A DNA stretch of 64,000 nt, taken from NCBI GenBank assembly GCA_009783295.1, contig WRHK01000004.1, positions 35,795 to 99,794 on the forward strand, in the 5' to 3' direction. This document shows positions 18,447-26,780 of the stretch, piece after piece. The notes under the pieces were generated by a model. That model was given only the letters and a program-made list of their open reading frames with translations, was not told where the DNA came from and did not search any database. How positions within the stretch are numbered: position 1 is the stretch's first letter; each line of letters starts with the position of its first letter. The stretch is from Promicromonosporaceae bacterium (GTDB lineage: Bacteria; Actinomycetota; Actinomycetes; Actinomycetales; Cellulomonadaceae). The translations under genes and the position numbers were made by a program.

Positions 18447-19255
18447 GCGCCGTCACCGCGACCACCGCCGGCACCACCACGAGCACCATCGCGCTCGCAG
18501 GGCGCCCCGTCAGCCGCAGCCTCGTCAACCGCCGGTACATCCGCATCGAGCTCAAGCGCGTGGCCCGCAACCGCCGCGCCCTGATCTTCGGGCTGATCAT
18601 GCCCGTCGCGTTCCTGCTGATCTTCGGCACGGACGCCAGCTACCGCACCACCATGATCTCCGCGCACACCAACGTCACCGCCTGGATCACCATCTCGATG
18701 GCGCTGTACGGGGCCATGGTCGCCGCCGTCTCGGGCGGAGCGAGCGTGTCCGTCGAGCGCGCCCAGGGGTGGACGCGGCACCTGCGCCTGACGCCCCTGC
18801 GGCCGGCGGCGTACATCCTCACCAAGCTCACCGGGGCGCTCGCCCTGGGCGGCGTGTCCGTCGCCGTGACGCTCGCCGTCGGCGCCGGGATGCACGCCCG
18901 GATGACGGCCGCCGCCTGGGTGGGCGGTGCGCTGCTCGCCTGGCTCGGCTCCACCGTGTTCGCCGCGTTCGGGCTGTTCATGGGGTACCTGCTGCCCACC
19001 GAGAACATCATGCAGATCCTCGGCCCCGTCACCGCGCTGCTCTCCTTCGCCGGCGGCCTGTTCGTGCCGCTGACGCAGGGGTCGGTGTTCTACCACATCG
19101 CCCAGTTCACGCCCGTGTACGGCATGGCCGAGCTGGTGCGCTGGCCCCTCGGCGGGGACTTCTCCTGGGTCGCCGTGGTCAACGTGGTGGCCTGGGGCGC
19201 CCTGTTCGGGCTCGGCGCCGCCTGGCGGTTCCGCCGAGACACGGCGCGCGTCTGA
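18443..19255 (+). CDS. ABC-2 type exporter permease
   Basis: The 270-residue membrane protein has a basic N-terminal region (YIRIELKRVARNRRALIFG), then about six hydrophobic segments, with the ABC-2 motif region near LLSFAGGLFVPL. It forms the membrane part of the exporter powered by the preceding ATPase, likely as a homodimer. Start ATG overlaps the ATPase stop. Substrate could be an antibiotic or lipid; not predictable. Confidence 0.9.
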   Translation: MSAVTATTAGTTTSTIALAGRPVSRSLVNRRYIRIELKRVARNRRALIFGLIMPVAFLLIFGTDASYRTTMISAHTNVTAWITISMALYGAMVAAVSGGASVSVERAQGWTRHLRLTPLRPAAYILTKLTGALALGGVSVAVTLAVGAGMHARMTAAAWVGGALLAWLGSTVFAAFGLFMGYLLPTENIMQILGPVTALLSFAGGLFVPLTQGSVFYHIAQFTPVYGMAELVRWPLGGDFSWVAVVNVVAWGALFGLGAAWRFRRDTARV

Positions 19256-19280
19256 CCGTTGCTGTGGGACGGTGTGCATC

Positions 19281-20468
19281 GTGACGACACCGCAGCCGCA
19301 AGGGTCGCGAGGGCTGCCTCGGCCCGTCGTGAGCGACACCACCTGGTGGGGTGCCCCCCTGGTCCGCGGACCGGGGCGGGCACCCTTCGGGCGCTCCGAC
19401 GTGTGGCGGCGGTTCGGGCCCGCGTTCGGGCTCGTGTGGCTCGTGTTCCTCTCGGAGCCGCTCACCGCCGCGTTCGAGGCACCGCACGTCTGGATGCGGG
19501 TGGTGGGCGTCGTCGGGACGGTCGGCGTCGCCGCCATCTTCGGCGTCTCGACGTACTCCTTCCGGTTCCGGGAGGTGCCCAACCGGGTGGTCGTCACGGT
19601 GCTCGGGGTGCAGACGGGGTTCGTCGCGCTCGCCTGCGTGGCCGGGCAGCAGCGCGGGCTCGTCACGGGGACGTTCGTGGGCGTCACAGCCGTGTTCCTG
19701 CTGCAGCGGCCGTCGTCGCTCGTCGTGGCCGCGGCGTTCTCCCTCCTGTCCTTCGGGCTGCCGCGCGTGATCCCCGGCTGGGTGCCCGAGGACTCGACCG
19801 TGGTGTCCGGCCTGCTCGCCGCCCTGGCGGTCTACGGGTTCACCCAGCTCATCGTCCGCAACCGCCAGCTGTTCCGCGCCCAGGAGGAGGTCGGCGCCCT
19901 CGCCGCCACCCAGGAGCGCGAGCGCCTCGCCCGCGACGTGCACGACGTCGTCGGGCACTCGCTCACCGTCGTGTCCGTCAAGGCCGAGCTCGCCGCCCGC
20001 CTGGTGCACGACGACCCCGACCGCGCCGCCGCCGAGCTCGCCGACATCCAGCGGCTCACGCGGTCGGCGCTCGCCGACGTGCGCGGCATGGTCTCGGGGG
20101 AGCGCTCCGTGACGCTGGCGGGCGAGCTCGCGGCCGCGCGTTTCGCGTACGACGCCGCGGGCGTCGAGGCGCGGCTGCCCGGCGCGGTCGACGACGTCGC
20201 TCCCGACCGCCAGGAGCTGTTCGCGTGGGTGCTGCGCGAGGCCACCACCAACGTGCTGCGGCATGCCGCCGCCACGCGCGTGGTCGTCACGCTCGACGGG
20301 CACCAGATCGCCGTGGACGACGACGGCCGCGGCACCGACGCGGCCACGACGCTCGGCGGCAACGGGCTGCGCGGCCTCGCGGAGCGTGCCCGGACGGCGG
20401 GCGCGACGCTCATCACCAGCCGCGGCTCGCTGGGCGGGTTCGGCGTCGCCGTGAGGTTCCCGTCGTGA
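19281..20468 (+). CDS. Sensor histidine kinase, DesK/NarL-partner type
   Basis: The 395-residue protein has several N-terminal transmembrane segments (roughly residues 50-190), then a HisKA_3 dimerisation box with RERLARDVHDVVGHSLTVVS, where His221 is the expected phosphorylation site, and a short HATPase with WVLREATTNVLRHA and DDGRGT...GGNGLRGLAER. It should sense a membrane or cell-envelope signal and phosphorylate the regulator encoded next. GTG 19281 and GTG 19272 are both possible starts. It follows the ABC-2 exporter by 25 bases, so it probably controls it. Confidence 0.92.
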   Translation: MTTPQPQGSRGLPRPVVSDTTWWGAPLVRGPGRAPFGRSDVWRRFGPAFGLVWLVFLSEPLTAAFEAPHVWMRVVGVVGTVGVAAIFGVSTYSFRFREVPNRVVVTVLGVQTGFVALACVAGQQRGLVTGTFVGVTAVFLLQRPSSLVVAAAFSLLSFGLPRVIPGWVPEDSTVVSGLLAALAVYGFTQLIVRNRQLFRAQEEVGALAATQERERLARDVHDVVGHSLTVVSVKAELAARLVHDDPDRAAAELADIQRLTRSALADVRGMVSGERSVTLAGELAAARFAYDAAGVEARLPGAVDDVAPDRQELFAWVLREATTNVLRHAAATRVVVTLDGHQIAVDDDGRGTDAATTLGGNGLRGLAERARTAGATLITSRGSLGGFGVAVRFPS

Positions 20469-21070
20469 TCCGGCTGCTGCTCGCCGACGACCAGGCGCTC
20501 GTGCGCGGCGCCCTCGCCGCCCTGCTGGACCTCGAGGCCGACCTCACCGTGGTGGCCCAGGTGGGCCGCGGCGACGAGGTGGTCCCCGCCGCCCGCGCGG
20601 CGGACGCCGACGTCGCGCTGCTCGACGTCGAGATGCCCGGCATGGACGGCATCGCCGCGGCGGCCGCCCTGCGCGCCGACGTGCCCCGCTGCCGGTCGCT
20701 CATCGTCACCACCTTCGGGCGGCCGGGCTACCTGCGGCGGGCCCTGGATGCCGGAGCCAGCGGGTTCGTGGTCAAGGACACCCCGGCCGAACAGCTCGCC
20801 GACGCCGTGCGGCGCGTGCACAACGGCCTGCGCGTGGTCGACCCGGAGCTGGCCGTGGCGACCCTCGCCGTGGGGGACAGCCCGCTGACCGACCGGGAGC
20901 GCGAGGTGCTCGCTCTCGCGGAGCGCGGCGGCACCGTCGCGCAGATCGCCCGGGCTGCCTACCTGTCCGAGGGGACGGTGCGCAACTACCTCTCCGCGGC
21001 CATCGGGAAGACGGGCGCGCGCACCCGGGCGGAGGCCGTCCACCTCGCACGCGAGAACGGCTGGCTGTAG
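20465..21070 (+). CDS. LuxR/NarL-family response regulator
   Basis: The 201-residue protein has a receiver domain starting IRLLLADDQALVRGALA, the phospho-acceptor aspartate in DVALLDVEMPGMDG, the conserved Lys in FVVKDTP, and a C-terminal LuxR helix-turn-helix (LTDREREVLALAERGGTVAQIARAAYLSEGTVRNY). It is DesR-like. The GTG start overlaps the kinase stop (GTGA). Its target is likely the upstream exporter pair. Confidence 0.93.
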   Translation: MIRLLLADDQALVRGALAALLDLEADLTVVAQVGRGDEVVPAARAADADVALLDVEMPGMDGIAAAAALRADVPRCRSLIVTTFGRPGYLRRALDAGASGFVVKDTPAEQLADAVRRVHNGLRVVDPELAVATLAVGDSPLTDREREVLALAERGGTVAQIARAAYLSEGTVRNYLSAAIGKTGARTRAEAVHLARENGWL

Positions 21071-21102
21071 GGGTCCGCGGGGCCGGTGGGAGAATGGCGG
21101 CC

Positions 21103-22296
21103 ATGACGACCTCCACCCTCGACACCGCGCAGCGCGTGCTCCCCCCGCTGCAGATCGGCCCGATCACGGTGGACACCCCCGTGGTGCTGGCGCCCATGGC
21201 GGGGGTCACCAACACCGCGTTCCGCACGCTGTGCCGGGAGGCGGGCGCGTCCGCCGGGCACCACCCGGGGCTCTACGTCGCGGAGATGGTGACGTCGCGC
21301 GCGCTGGTCGAGCGCAACACCGAGGCCCTGCGCATCGTCACGTTCGGCCCGGAGGAGACGCCCCGCTCGGCGCAGGTCTACGGCGTCGACCCGGCCACGG
21401 TGGGCGAGGCCGTGCGGATCATCGCCGCCGAGGAACGCGCCGACCACGTCGACCTCAACTTCGGCTGCCCCGTGCCCAAGGTGACGCGCAAGGGCGGCGG
21501 CGGCGCGCTGCCGTGGAAGCGGCAGCTCTTCACCGACATCGTCCGGGCCGCCGTGCAGGCCGCCGAGCCGTACGGGGTGCCGGTCACCATCAAGATGCGC
21601 GAGGGCATCGACGAGGACCACCTGACGTACCTCGAGGCCGGCACCATCGCCGAGAGCCTCGGCGTCGCCGCCGTCGCCCTGCACGCCCGCACCGTCGCGC
21701 AGCACTACTCGGGCGAGGCGCGCTGGGCTTCGATCGCGCGCCTCAAGGAGGCCGTCACGTCGATCCCCGTGCTGGGCAACGGCGACATCTGGTCCGCCGA
21801 GGACGCCCTGCGCATGGTTGACGAGACCGGGGCCGACGGCGTCGTCGTCGGGCGCGGGTGCCAGGGGCGGCCGTGGCTGTTCGCCGACCTCGCGGCGGCG
21901 TTCCACGGGCAGACCGTGCGCGTGCGGCCCACGCTCTCCCAGGTGGCCGACACCGTCTACCGCCACGGCGAGCTGATGATCGACTACTACGACGGCGACG
22001 AGGGCAAGGGCGTCCGCGACCTGCGCAAGCACATGGCCTGGTACCTCAAGGGCTACGCCGTGGGCGGGGAGGCGCGGCACGCGCTCGCGCTCGTGTCGTC
22101 GCTCGCCGAGCTGCGCTCGCTGCTCGACGCCCTGGGCGACGCGCCGTACCCGGGCAAGGACGCCGAGGGCCAGCGCGGCCGGGCCGGCACGCCCAAGACG
22201 CCGCACCTGCCGTACGGCTGGCTCGACTCGCGCGACCTCTCCCCGGAGTGGGAGGAGAAGCTCCGCGAGGCGGAGCTGAGCGTGAGCGGGGGCTGA
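21103..22296 (+). CDS. dusB: tRNA-dihydrouridine synthase
   Basis: The 397-residue FMN enzyme reduces uridines in the tRNA D-loop. Signatures: VVLAPMAGVTNTAFRTLCRE near the N-terminus, the catalytic Cys in HVDLNFGCPVPKVTRKGGG, HARTVAQHYSGEARW, and GADGVVVGRGCQGRPW. It matches the actinobacterial DusB-like branch, which carries a C-terminal extension. ATG 21103 is preferred to 21094 because GGGAG is then 9-13 bases upstream. A convergent hairpin follows. Confidence 0.93.
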   Translation: MTTSTLDTAQRVLPPLQIGPITVDTPVVLAPMAGVTNTAFRTLCREAGASAGHHPGLYVAEMVTSRALVERNTEALRIVTFGPEETPRSAQVYGVDPATVGEAVRIIAAEERADHVDLNFGCPVPKVTRKGGGGALPWKRQLFTDIVRAAVQAAEPYGVPVTIKMREGIDEDHLTYLEAGTIAESLGVAAVALHARTVAQHYSGEARWASIARLKEAVTSIPVLGNGDIWSAEDALRMVDETGADGVVVGRGCQGRPWLFADLAAAFHGQTVRVRPTLSQVADTVYRHGELMIDYYDGDEGKGVRDLRKHMAWYLKGYAVGGEARHALALVSSLAELRSLLDALGDAPYPGKDAEGQRGRAGTPKTPHLPYGWLDSRDLSPEWEEKLREAELSVSGG

Positions 22297-22323
22297 GTCC
22301 GGGCCGTCAGGTCGGCAGATGTG

Positions 22324-22358
22324 GATCAGGTCGGCGGGTCCGAGCCGCCGACCTGATC
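22324..22358. terminator. Bidirectional hairpin between convergent genes
   Basis: A perfect 14-base stem (22324-22337 with 22345-22358) around a 7-base loop lies between the ends of dusB and the GH13 gene. Further copies of the stem word AGGTCGG/CCGACCTGATC occur on both sides (22309-22316 and 22367-22377). Position suits a shared terminator; the extra word copies suggest a repeat element. Confidence 0.75.
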
Positions 22359-22380
22359 CCGTCTCACCGACCTGATCGGG

Positions 22381-24078
22381 TCACACGGCCAGCCAGGCCG
22401 TCGTGTTACCCGGGAGCGTCCCTTCCTGCGCTTCGTCCGACGACGTCAGCAGCAGCGAACCCTCCGGCAGGCGCACCGGCTCCGACCCCAGGTTCGCCAC
22501 GACGACGACGCTGCCCGCCTCCGTGAACGAGCGGAACGCCACGACGTCCGCCCCCAGCCCCTCGACCCACTCGATCCCGGCCCCGCCGAACCCGTGCTCG
22601 CGGCGCAGGCGCAGCGCGGCCCGGTAGAGCTCGAGCGTCGACCCCTTCACGCCGTCCTGCGCGTCCGCGGCGTACGCGGCCCAGGCGGCGGGCTGCGGCA
22701 GCCACGTCTTGCCCGTCGGCGAGAACCCGAACCCGGGCTTCGCGGCCTCCCACGGGATCGGCACGCGGCACCCGTCGCGCCCCGCCTCCAGGTGCTCGGT
22801 GCGGAAGTACGACGGGTCCTCGCGCACCTCGTCGGGCAGGGTGGTGTGCTCGGGCAGGCCCAGCTCCTCGCCCTGGTACACGTACGCCGACCCGGGCAGC
22901 GCCAGCATCAGCAGGGTCGCCGCGCGGGCGCGCTGCAGGCCCAGGGCCTCGTCGGGCTGCGGGTCGGTGGCGAAGATGCCGTTGGGGCGCACGCCCGGCT
23001 CGGGCAGCCCGAACCGCGACGGGTGCCGCACCACGTCGTGGTTCGACAGCACCCACGTGGCCGGGGCGCCGACGGCGTCGAGCGCCTCGAGCGACTCCGT
23101 GATGACGGCCCGGTACGCGGCGGCGTCCCACCGCGCGGTGAGGAACGAGAAGTTGAAGGCCTGCTGCATCTCGTCGTCGCGCACGTAGCGCGCCAGCCGC
23201 GAGAGGGGCTCGACCCAGGCCTCGGCGACCAGGGCGCGGGAGCGGTGCTCGCCGTCGGCGTCGAACTCGTCGAGCACGCGCCGCCACGAGCGGTAGATGT
23301 CGTGCACGCCGTCCTGGTCGAACATCGGGCCGCTGCCGAACGCCGGGGACTGGCCGTCCTCGGGGGCGCCGGCGTCGGAGCCGTCCACCATGGTGACGGT
23401 GCCGTGCCAGTCGGGCAGGCCGGCCTCCTTGACCAGCCCGTGCGCGACGTCGATGCGGAACCCGTCGACGCCCCGCCGCAGCCAGAACCGCAGCACGTCC
23501 TCGATCTCGGCCCGCACCTCGGGGTTGGACCAGTCGAGGTCGGGCTGGGAGGAGTCGAACAGGTGCAGGTACCACTGCCCGCCCGGAACCCGGGTCCAGG
23601 CCGGGCCCCCGAACACCGACGTCCAGTTGTTGGGCGGCAGCTCCCCGCCCGAGCCGCGCCCGTCGCGGAACAGGTACCGGCCCCGCTCGGGCGAGCCCGG
23701 GTCGGCGGCGAGCGCCGCCTTGAACCAGGCGTGCTCCGACGACGTGTGGTTGGGCACCAGGTCCACGAGCACGCGCAGGCCCAGCTCGTGGGCGCGGGCG
23801 ATGAGGGCGTCGGCGTCGTCGAGCGTGCCGAACAGCGGGTCGACGTCGCGGTAGTCGGCCACGTCGTACCCGGCGTCGCGCTGGGGCGAGCGGTAGAACG
23901 GGCTCAGCCACACGGCGTCGACGCCGAGCGCGGCCAGGTGGCCCAGGCGGGACGTGATGCCGCGCAGGTCCCCGATGCCGTCGCCCCCGAAGTCGGCGAA
24001 CGACCGCGGGTAGACCTGGTAGATGACGGCGGTGCGCCACCACTCGGTGGTGGCGAAGGGTGCGTGGGCGACAGTCAT
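22381..24078 (-). CDS. Alpha-glucosidase, glycoside hydrolase family 13
   Basis: The 565-residue cytoplasmic enzyme shows the four GH13 regions: [11 protein letters not shown] (I), GFRIDVAHG with the nucleophile Asp (II), LVAEAW with the acid/base Glu (III) and LSNHD (IV). The opening [22 protein letters not shown] is typical of oligo-1,6-glucosidase/alpha-glucosidase members. It cleaves glucose from the non-reducing end of malto- or isomalto-oligosaccharides. ATG 24078 is used, with GGAAGG upstream. No sugar transporter or regulator sits beside it, so the physiological substrate is open. Confidence 0.92.
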   Translation of the reverse strand: MTVAHAPFATTEWWRTAVIYQVYPRSFADFGGDGIGDLRGITSRLGHLAALGVDAVWLSPFYRSPQRDAGYDVADYRDVDPLFGTLDDADALIARAHELGLRVLVDLVPNHTSSEHAWFKAALAADPGSPERGRYLFRDGRGSGGELPPNNWTSVFGGPAWTRVPGGQWYLHLFDSSQPDLDWSNPEVRAEIEDVLRFWLRRGVDGFRIDVAHGLVKEAGLPDWHGTVTMVDGSDAGAPEDGQSPAFGSGPMFDQDGVHDIYRSWRRVLDEFDADGEHRSRALVAEAWVEPLSRLARYVRDDEMQQAFNFSFLTARWDAAAYRAVITESLEALDAVGAPATWVLSNHDVVRHPSRFGLPEPGVRPNGIFATDPQPDEALGLQRARAATLLMLALPGSAYVYQGEELGLPEHTTLPDEVREDPSYFRTEHLEAGRDGCRVPIPWEAAKPGFGFSPTGKTWLPQPAAWAAYAADAQDGVKGSTLELYRAALRLRREHGFGGAGIEWVEGLGADVVAFRSFTEAGSVVVVANLGSEPVRLPEGSLLLTSSDEAQEGTLPGNTTAWLAV

Positions 24079-24125
24079 GGGGACCACCTTCCAGCACGGG
24101 GGCGCCTCTCGCCTAGCATGCAGCC

Positions 24126-25436
24126 GTGCAGACCTTCGAGCAGGGAGCGTTCGACCCCGACGTCGTCGGGGGCGTGCCGCGTCCTGCCGAGGGGGAGCAG
24201 GGGCCGGCGTCGTACGGCGACCACGACGTCGAGCGGTACGCGCAGGAGCCGCCCAAGTCGCGGCTGCGCACCCCGTTCGAGCGCGACCGCGCGCGCGTGG
24301 TGCACTCCAGCGCGATGCGGCGCCTGGGCGCCAAGACGCAGGTGCTCACGCCGGGCACCGACGACTTCGTGCGCACGCGGCTGACGCACTCGCTGGAGGT
24401 CGCGCAGATCGGGCGGGAGATGGGCCGCGCGCTGGGCTGCGACCCCGACCTCGTGGACACCGCCTGCCTCACGCACGACATCGGCCACCCTCCGTTCGGG
24501 CACAACGGGGAGCGGGCGCTCGCCGTCGTCGCGCGGAGCATCGGCGGGTTCGAGGGCAACGCGCAGACGCTGCGGCTGCTCACGCGGCTGGAGCCCAAGG
24601 TGGACGGCGCGGGGCTCAACCTCACGCGCGCGTCGCTCGACGCGTCCGTGAAGTACCCGTGGGCGCTGGGCGAGGGGCCGCGACGGCCCGACGGCACCGA
24701 GACCGCGAAGTTCGGCGTCTACCCCGACGACGCCCCGGTGTTCGCCTGGCTGCGCGAACGCGCCCGCGCGGGCGTCCGCTCCATGGAGGCGCAGGTCATG
24801 GACCTGGCCGACGACATCGCCTACTCGGTGCACGACGTCGAGGACGCCGTGGTGGGCGGCCGCCTGGACCTTGGGCTGCTCGAGTCGGCGAGCGAGCGGC
24901 AGCGCGTCATCGAGCACGTGCACGCCTGGTACGGCGCCTGGCACCCGGCCGAAGGGCTGGAGGACGCCCTCGGGCGGCTGCGCGCGTCGGGACTGCTCAT
25001 GACCGAGTTCGACGGGTCGCGCAAGGCGCTGGCCCGGCTCAAGGACCTCACCAGCTCGCTCATCGGCCGGTTCAGCGGCGCCGCCCAGGCCGCCACGCGC
25101 GAGCTGTACGGCCCGGGTCCGCACACCCGCTACTCCGCCCGGCTGGTGGTGCCCGAGGAGACCCAGCTCGAGATCCTCGCGCTCAAGGGCGTCGCGGTCG
25201 CCTACGTGATGGCCCCCCGCGAGCGCGAGCCCGTGTACCGTGCGCAGCGGGAGATCGTCGCCGACCTGGTCGAGGTGCTGAGCGACCGCGCGCCGCTGGC
25301 CCTCGAGCCCATGTTCGCAGCCGACTGGAACGCTGCCGCCGACGACGCCGCCCGGCTGCGCGTCGTGGTGGACCAGGTCGCCTCGCTCACCGACGTGTCG
25401 GCCACGCAGTGGCACGCGCGGCTGGTGGGCCGCTGA
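24126..25436 (+). CDS. dgt: Deoxyguanosinetriphosphate triphosphohydrolase-like protein
   Basis: The 436-residue HD-domain protein has [26 protein letters not shown] at the start, the metal-binding [17 protein letters not shown] and [16 protein letters not shown], and the later Asp in [16 protein letters not shown]. The family hydrolyses dNTPs to the nucleoside and triphosphate and tunes dNTP pools. Start GTG 24126, divergent from the GH13 gene with 47 bases between. In many actinobacteria dgt stands next to dnaG; here a flavohaemoglobin gene lies between the two. Confidence 0.93.
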   Translation: MQTFEQGAFDPDVVGGVPRPAEGEQGPASYGDHDVERYAQEPPKSRLRTPFERDRARVVHSSAMRRLGAKTQVLTPGTDDFVRTRLTHSLEVAQIGREMGRALGCDPDLVDTACLTHDIGHPPFGHNGERALAVVARSIGGFEGNAQTLRLLTRLEPKVDGAGLNLTRASLDASVKYPWALGEGPRRPDGTETAKFGVYPDDAPVFAWLRERARAGVRSMEAQVMDLADDIAYSVHDVEDAVVGGRLDLGLLESASERQRVIEHVHAWYGAWHPAEGLEDALGRLRASGLLMTEFDGSRKALARLKDLTSSLIGRFSGAAQAATRELYGPGPHTRYSARLVVPEETQLEILALKGVAVAYVMAPREREPVYRAQREIVADLVEVLSDRAPLALEPMFAADWNAAADDAARLRVVVDQVASLTDVSATQWHARLVGR

Positions 25437-25510
25437 CCGCAACCGGCCCTTCGCCGCCCCGTCCCGGGACCTTGGTCCCGATGCCCGCGGGACCGTGGTC
25501 GCTCCGTCCC

Positions 25511-25550
25511 GTGGCGCACGCCACATTGGCGCCGAAGTGGTCGGACCACT
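25511..25550. promoter_or_regulatory. Two palindromes upstream of the flavohaemoglobin gene
   Basis: GTGGCG-CA-CGCCAC (25511-25524) and AGTGGTC-G-GACCACT (25536-25550) are both perfect dyads within the 140-base gap before the gene. Nitric-oxide-responsive control is typical for flavohaemoglobins, but neither dyad matches an NsrR or NorR site that I recognise. They may be operators for an unassigned regulator. Confidence 0.45.
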
Positions 25551-25576
25551 GGCGCGGGCCTGCATAGCGTGCGGGC

Positions 25577-26770
25577 ATGTTGTCAGAAACCTCGAAGCCG
25601 ATCATCGCCGCCACGCTCCCTGTCGTCGGCGAGAACCTGTCCGCGATCGTCGACGTCTTCTACGACTCGATGCTCGGCGAGAACCCGCAGCTGCTGAACC
25701 TGTTCAACCGGTCCGCGCAGGCCTCGGGCGAGCAGCGCCGGTCCCTCGCCGGGTCCGTCGCCCTCTATGCCGCGACACTCGTGGGCCAGGGCCCCGGCGT
25801 CGACGTCATGGACCAGATGATCGAGCGCGTCGCCCACCGCCACGCCGCCCTCGGCATCCACCCCGAGCAGTACGCGATCGTCGGCAAGTACCTGCTGGGC
25901 GCCGTCGTCACCGTGCTCGGCGAGGCCGTGACCCCCGAGGTCGGGGCGGCCTGGCACGAGGTCTACGGGCTCTTCGAGGCCCGGCTCGTGTCGCGCGAGG
26001 CCCGCCTGTACGCCGAGGCCGGCGTCTCCGCCGACGACCCGTGGCGCGCCTACCGCGTCGCCGGGAAGGTCGCCGAGGCCGCCGACACCGTCTCCCTGCT
26101 GCTCAAGCCCGTCGACGGCCGCGGCGTCCCCGAGTTCCGCGCCGGCCAGTACGTCTCCGTCACCGTCGAGCTGCCCGGAGGCGGCCAGCAGATCCGCCAG
26201 TACTCGCTCTCCCGCGCCGGCGAGACCGACCACCTGCGCATCACCGTCAAGCGCGTGCGCGGCCGCAACGGCGCCCCCGACGGCGTCGTCTCCACGCTGC
26301 TGCACGACGCCGTCCAGGTGAACGACGTGCTGCGCGTCTCGCAGCCGTACGGCGACCTGGCGCTCGCTGACGGCGAGTCGCCGATCGTGCTGGTGAGCGC
26401 CGGCATCGGCATCACGCCCATGGTCGCGATGCTCGACCACGTCGCCACCGCCCAGCCGGGCCGCGCCGTGACGGTGGTGCACGCCGACCGCAGCCCGTCC
26501 AGCCACGCGCTCCAGGCCGACGTCGCCGACAACGCGGTGCGGCTGGAGGAGTTCGAGAGCCTGCTCTGGTACGAGGACCCGGCCGACGCCGACGCCCGCG
26601 AGGGTTTCGTCGACCCCGACGCCATCCCCGTGCCCGACGGCGCCGACGTGTACCTGTGCGGCCCGGTGGCCTTCATGACGTCCGTCCGCGAGAACCTCGA
26701 GGGACGTGGCGTGCCGTCCGAGCGCATCAAGTGGGAGGTCTTCGGCTCCCAGCAGTACCGCGCCGCATAA
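25577..26770 (+). CDS. hmp: Flavohaemoglobin / nitric oxide dioxygenase
   Basis: The 397-residue protein has three parts: a globin domain (about 1-135; proximal haem His in AHRHAALGIHPEQYAIVG, preceded by FYDSMLGENPQLLNLFN), an FAD domain (about 150-255; QIRQYSLS), and an NAD(P) domain (GIGITPMVAML, then VYLCGPVAFM). It oxidises nitric oxide to nitrate with O2 and NAD(P)H. ATG 25577 gives the usual N-terminus. It stands alone between dgt and dnaG, and palindromes upstream suggest its own regulation. Confidence 0.95.
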   Translation: MLSETSKPIIAATLPVVGENLSAIVDVFYDSMLGENPQLLNLFNRSAQASGEQRRSLAGSVALYAATLVGQGPGVDVMDQMIERVAHRHAALGIHPEQYAIVGKYLLGAVVTVLGEAVTPEVGAAWHEVYGLFEARLVSREARLYAEAGVSADDPWRAYRVAGKVAEAADTVSLLLKPVDGRGVPEFRAGQYVSVTVELPGGGQQIRQYSLSRAGETDHLRITVKRVRGRNGAPDGVVSTLLHDAVQVNDVLRVSQPYGDLALADGESPIVLVSAGIGITPMVAMLDHVATAQPGRAVTVVHADRSPSSHALQADVADNAVRLEEFESLLWYEDPADADAREGFVDPDAIPVPDGADVYLCGPVAFMTSVRENLEGRGVPSERIKWEVFGSQQYRAA

Positions 26771-26780
26771 ACTGCGGGGC

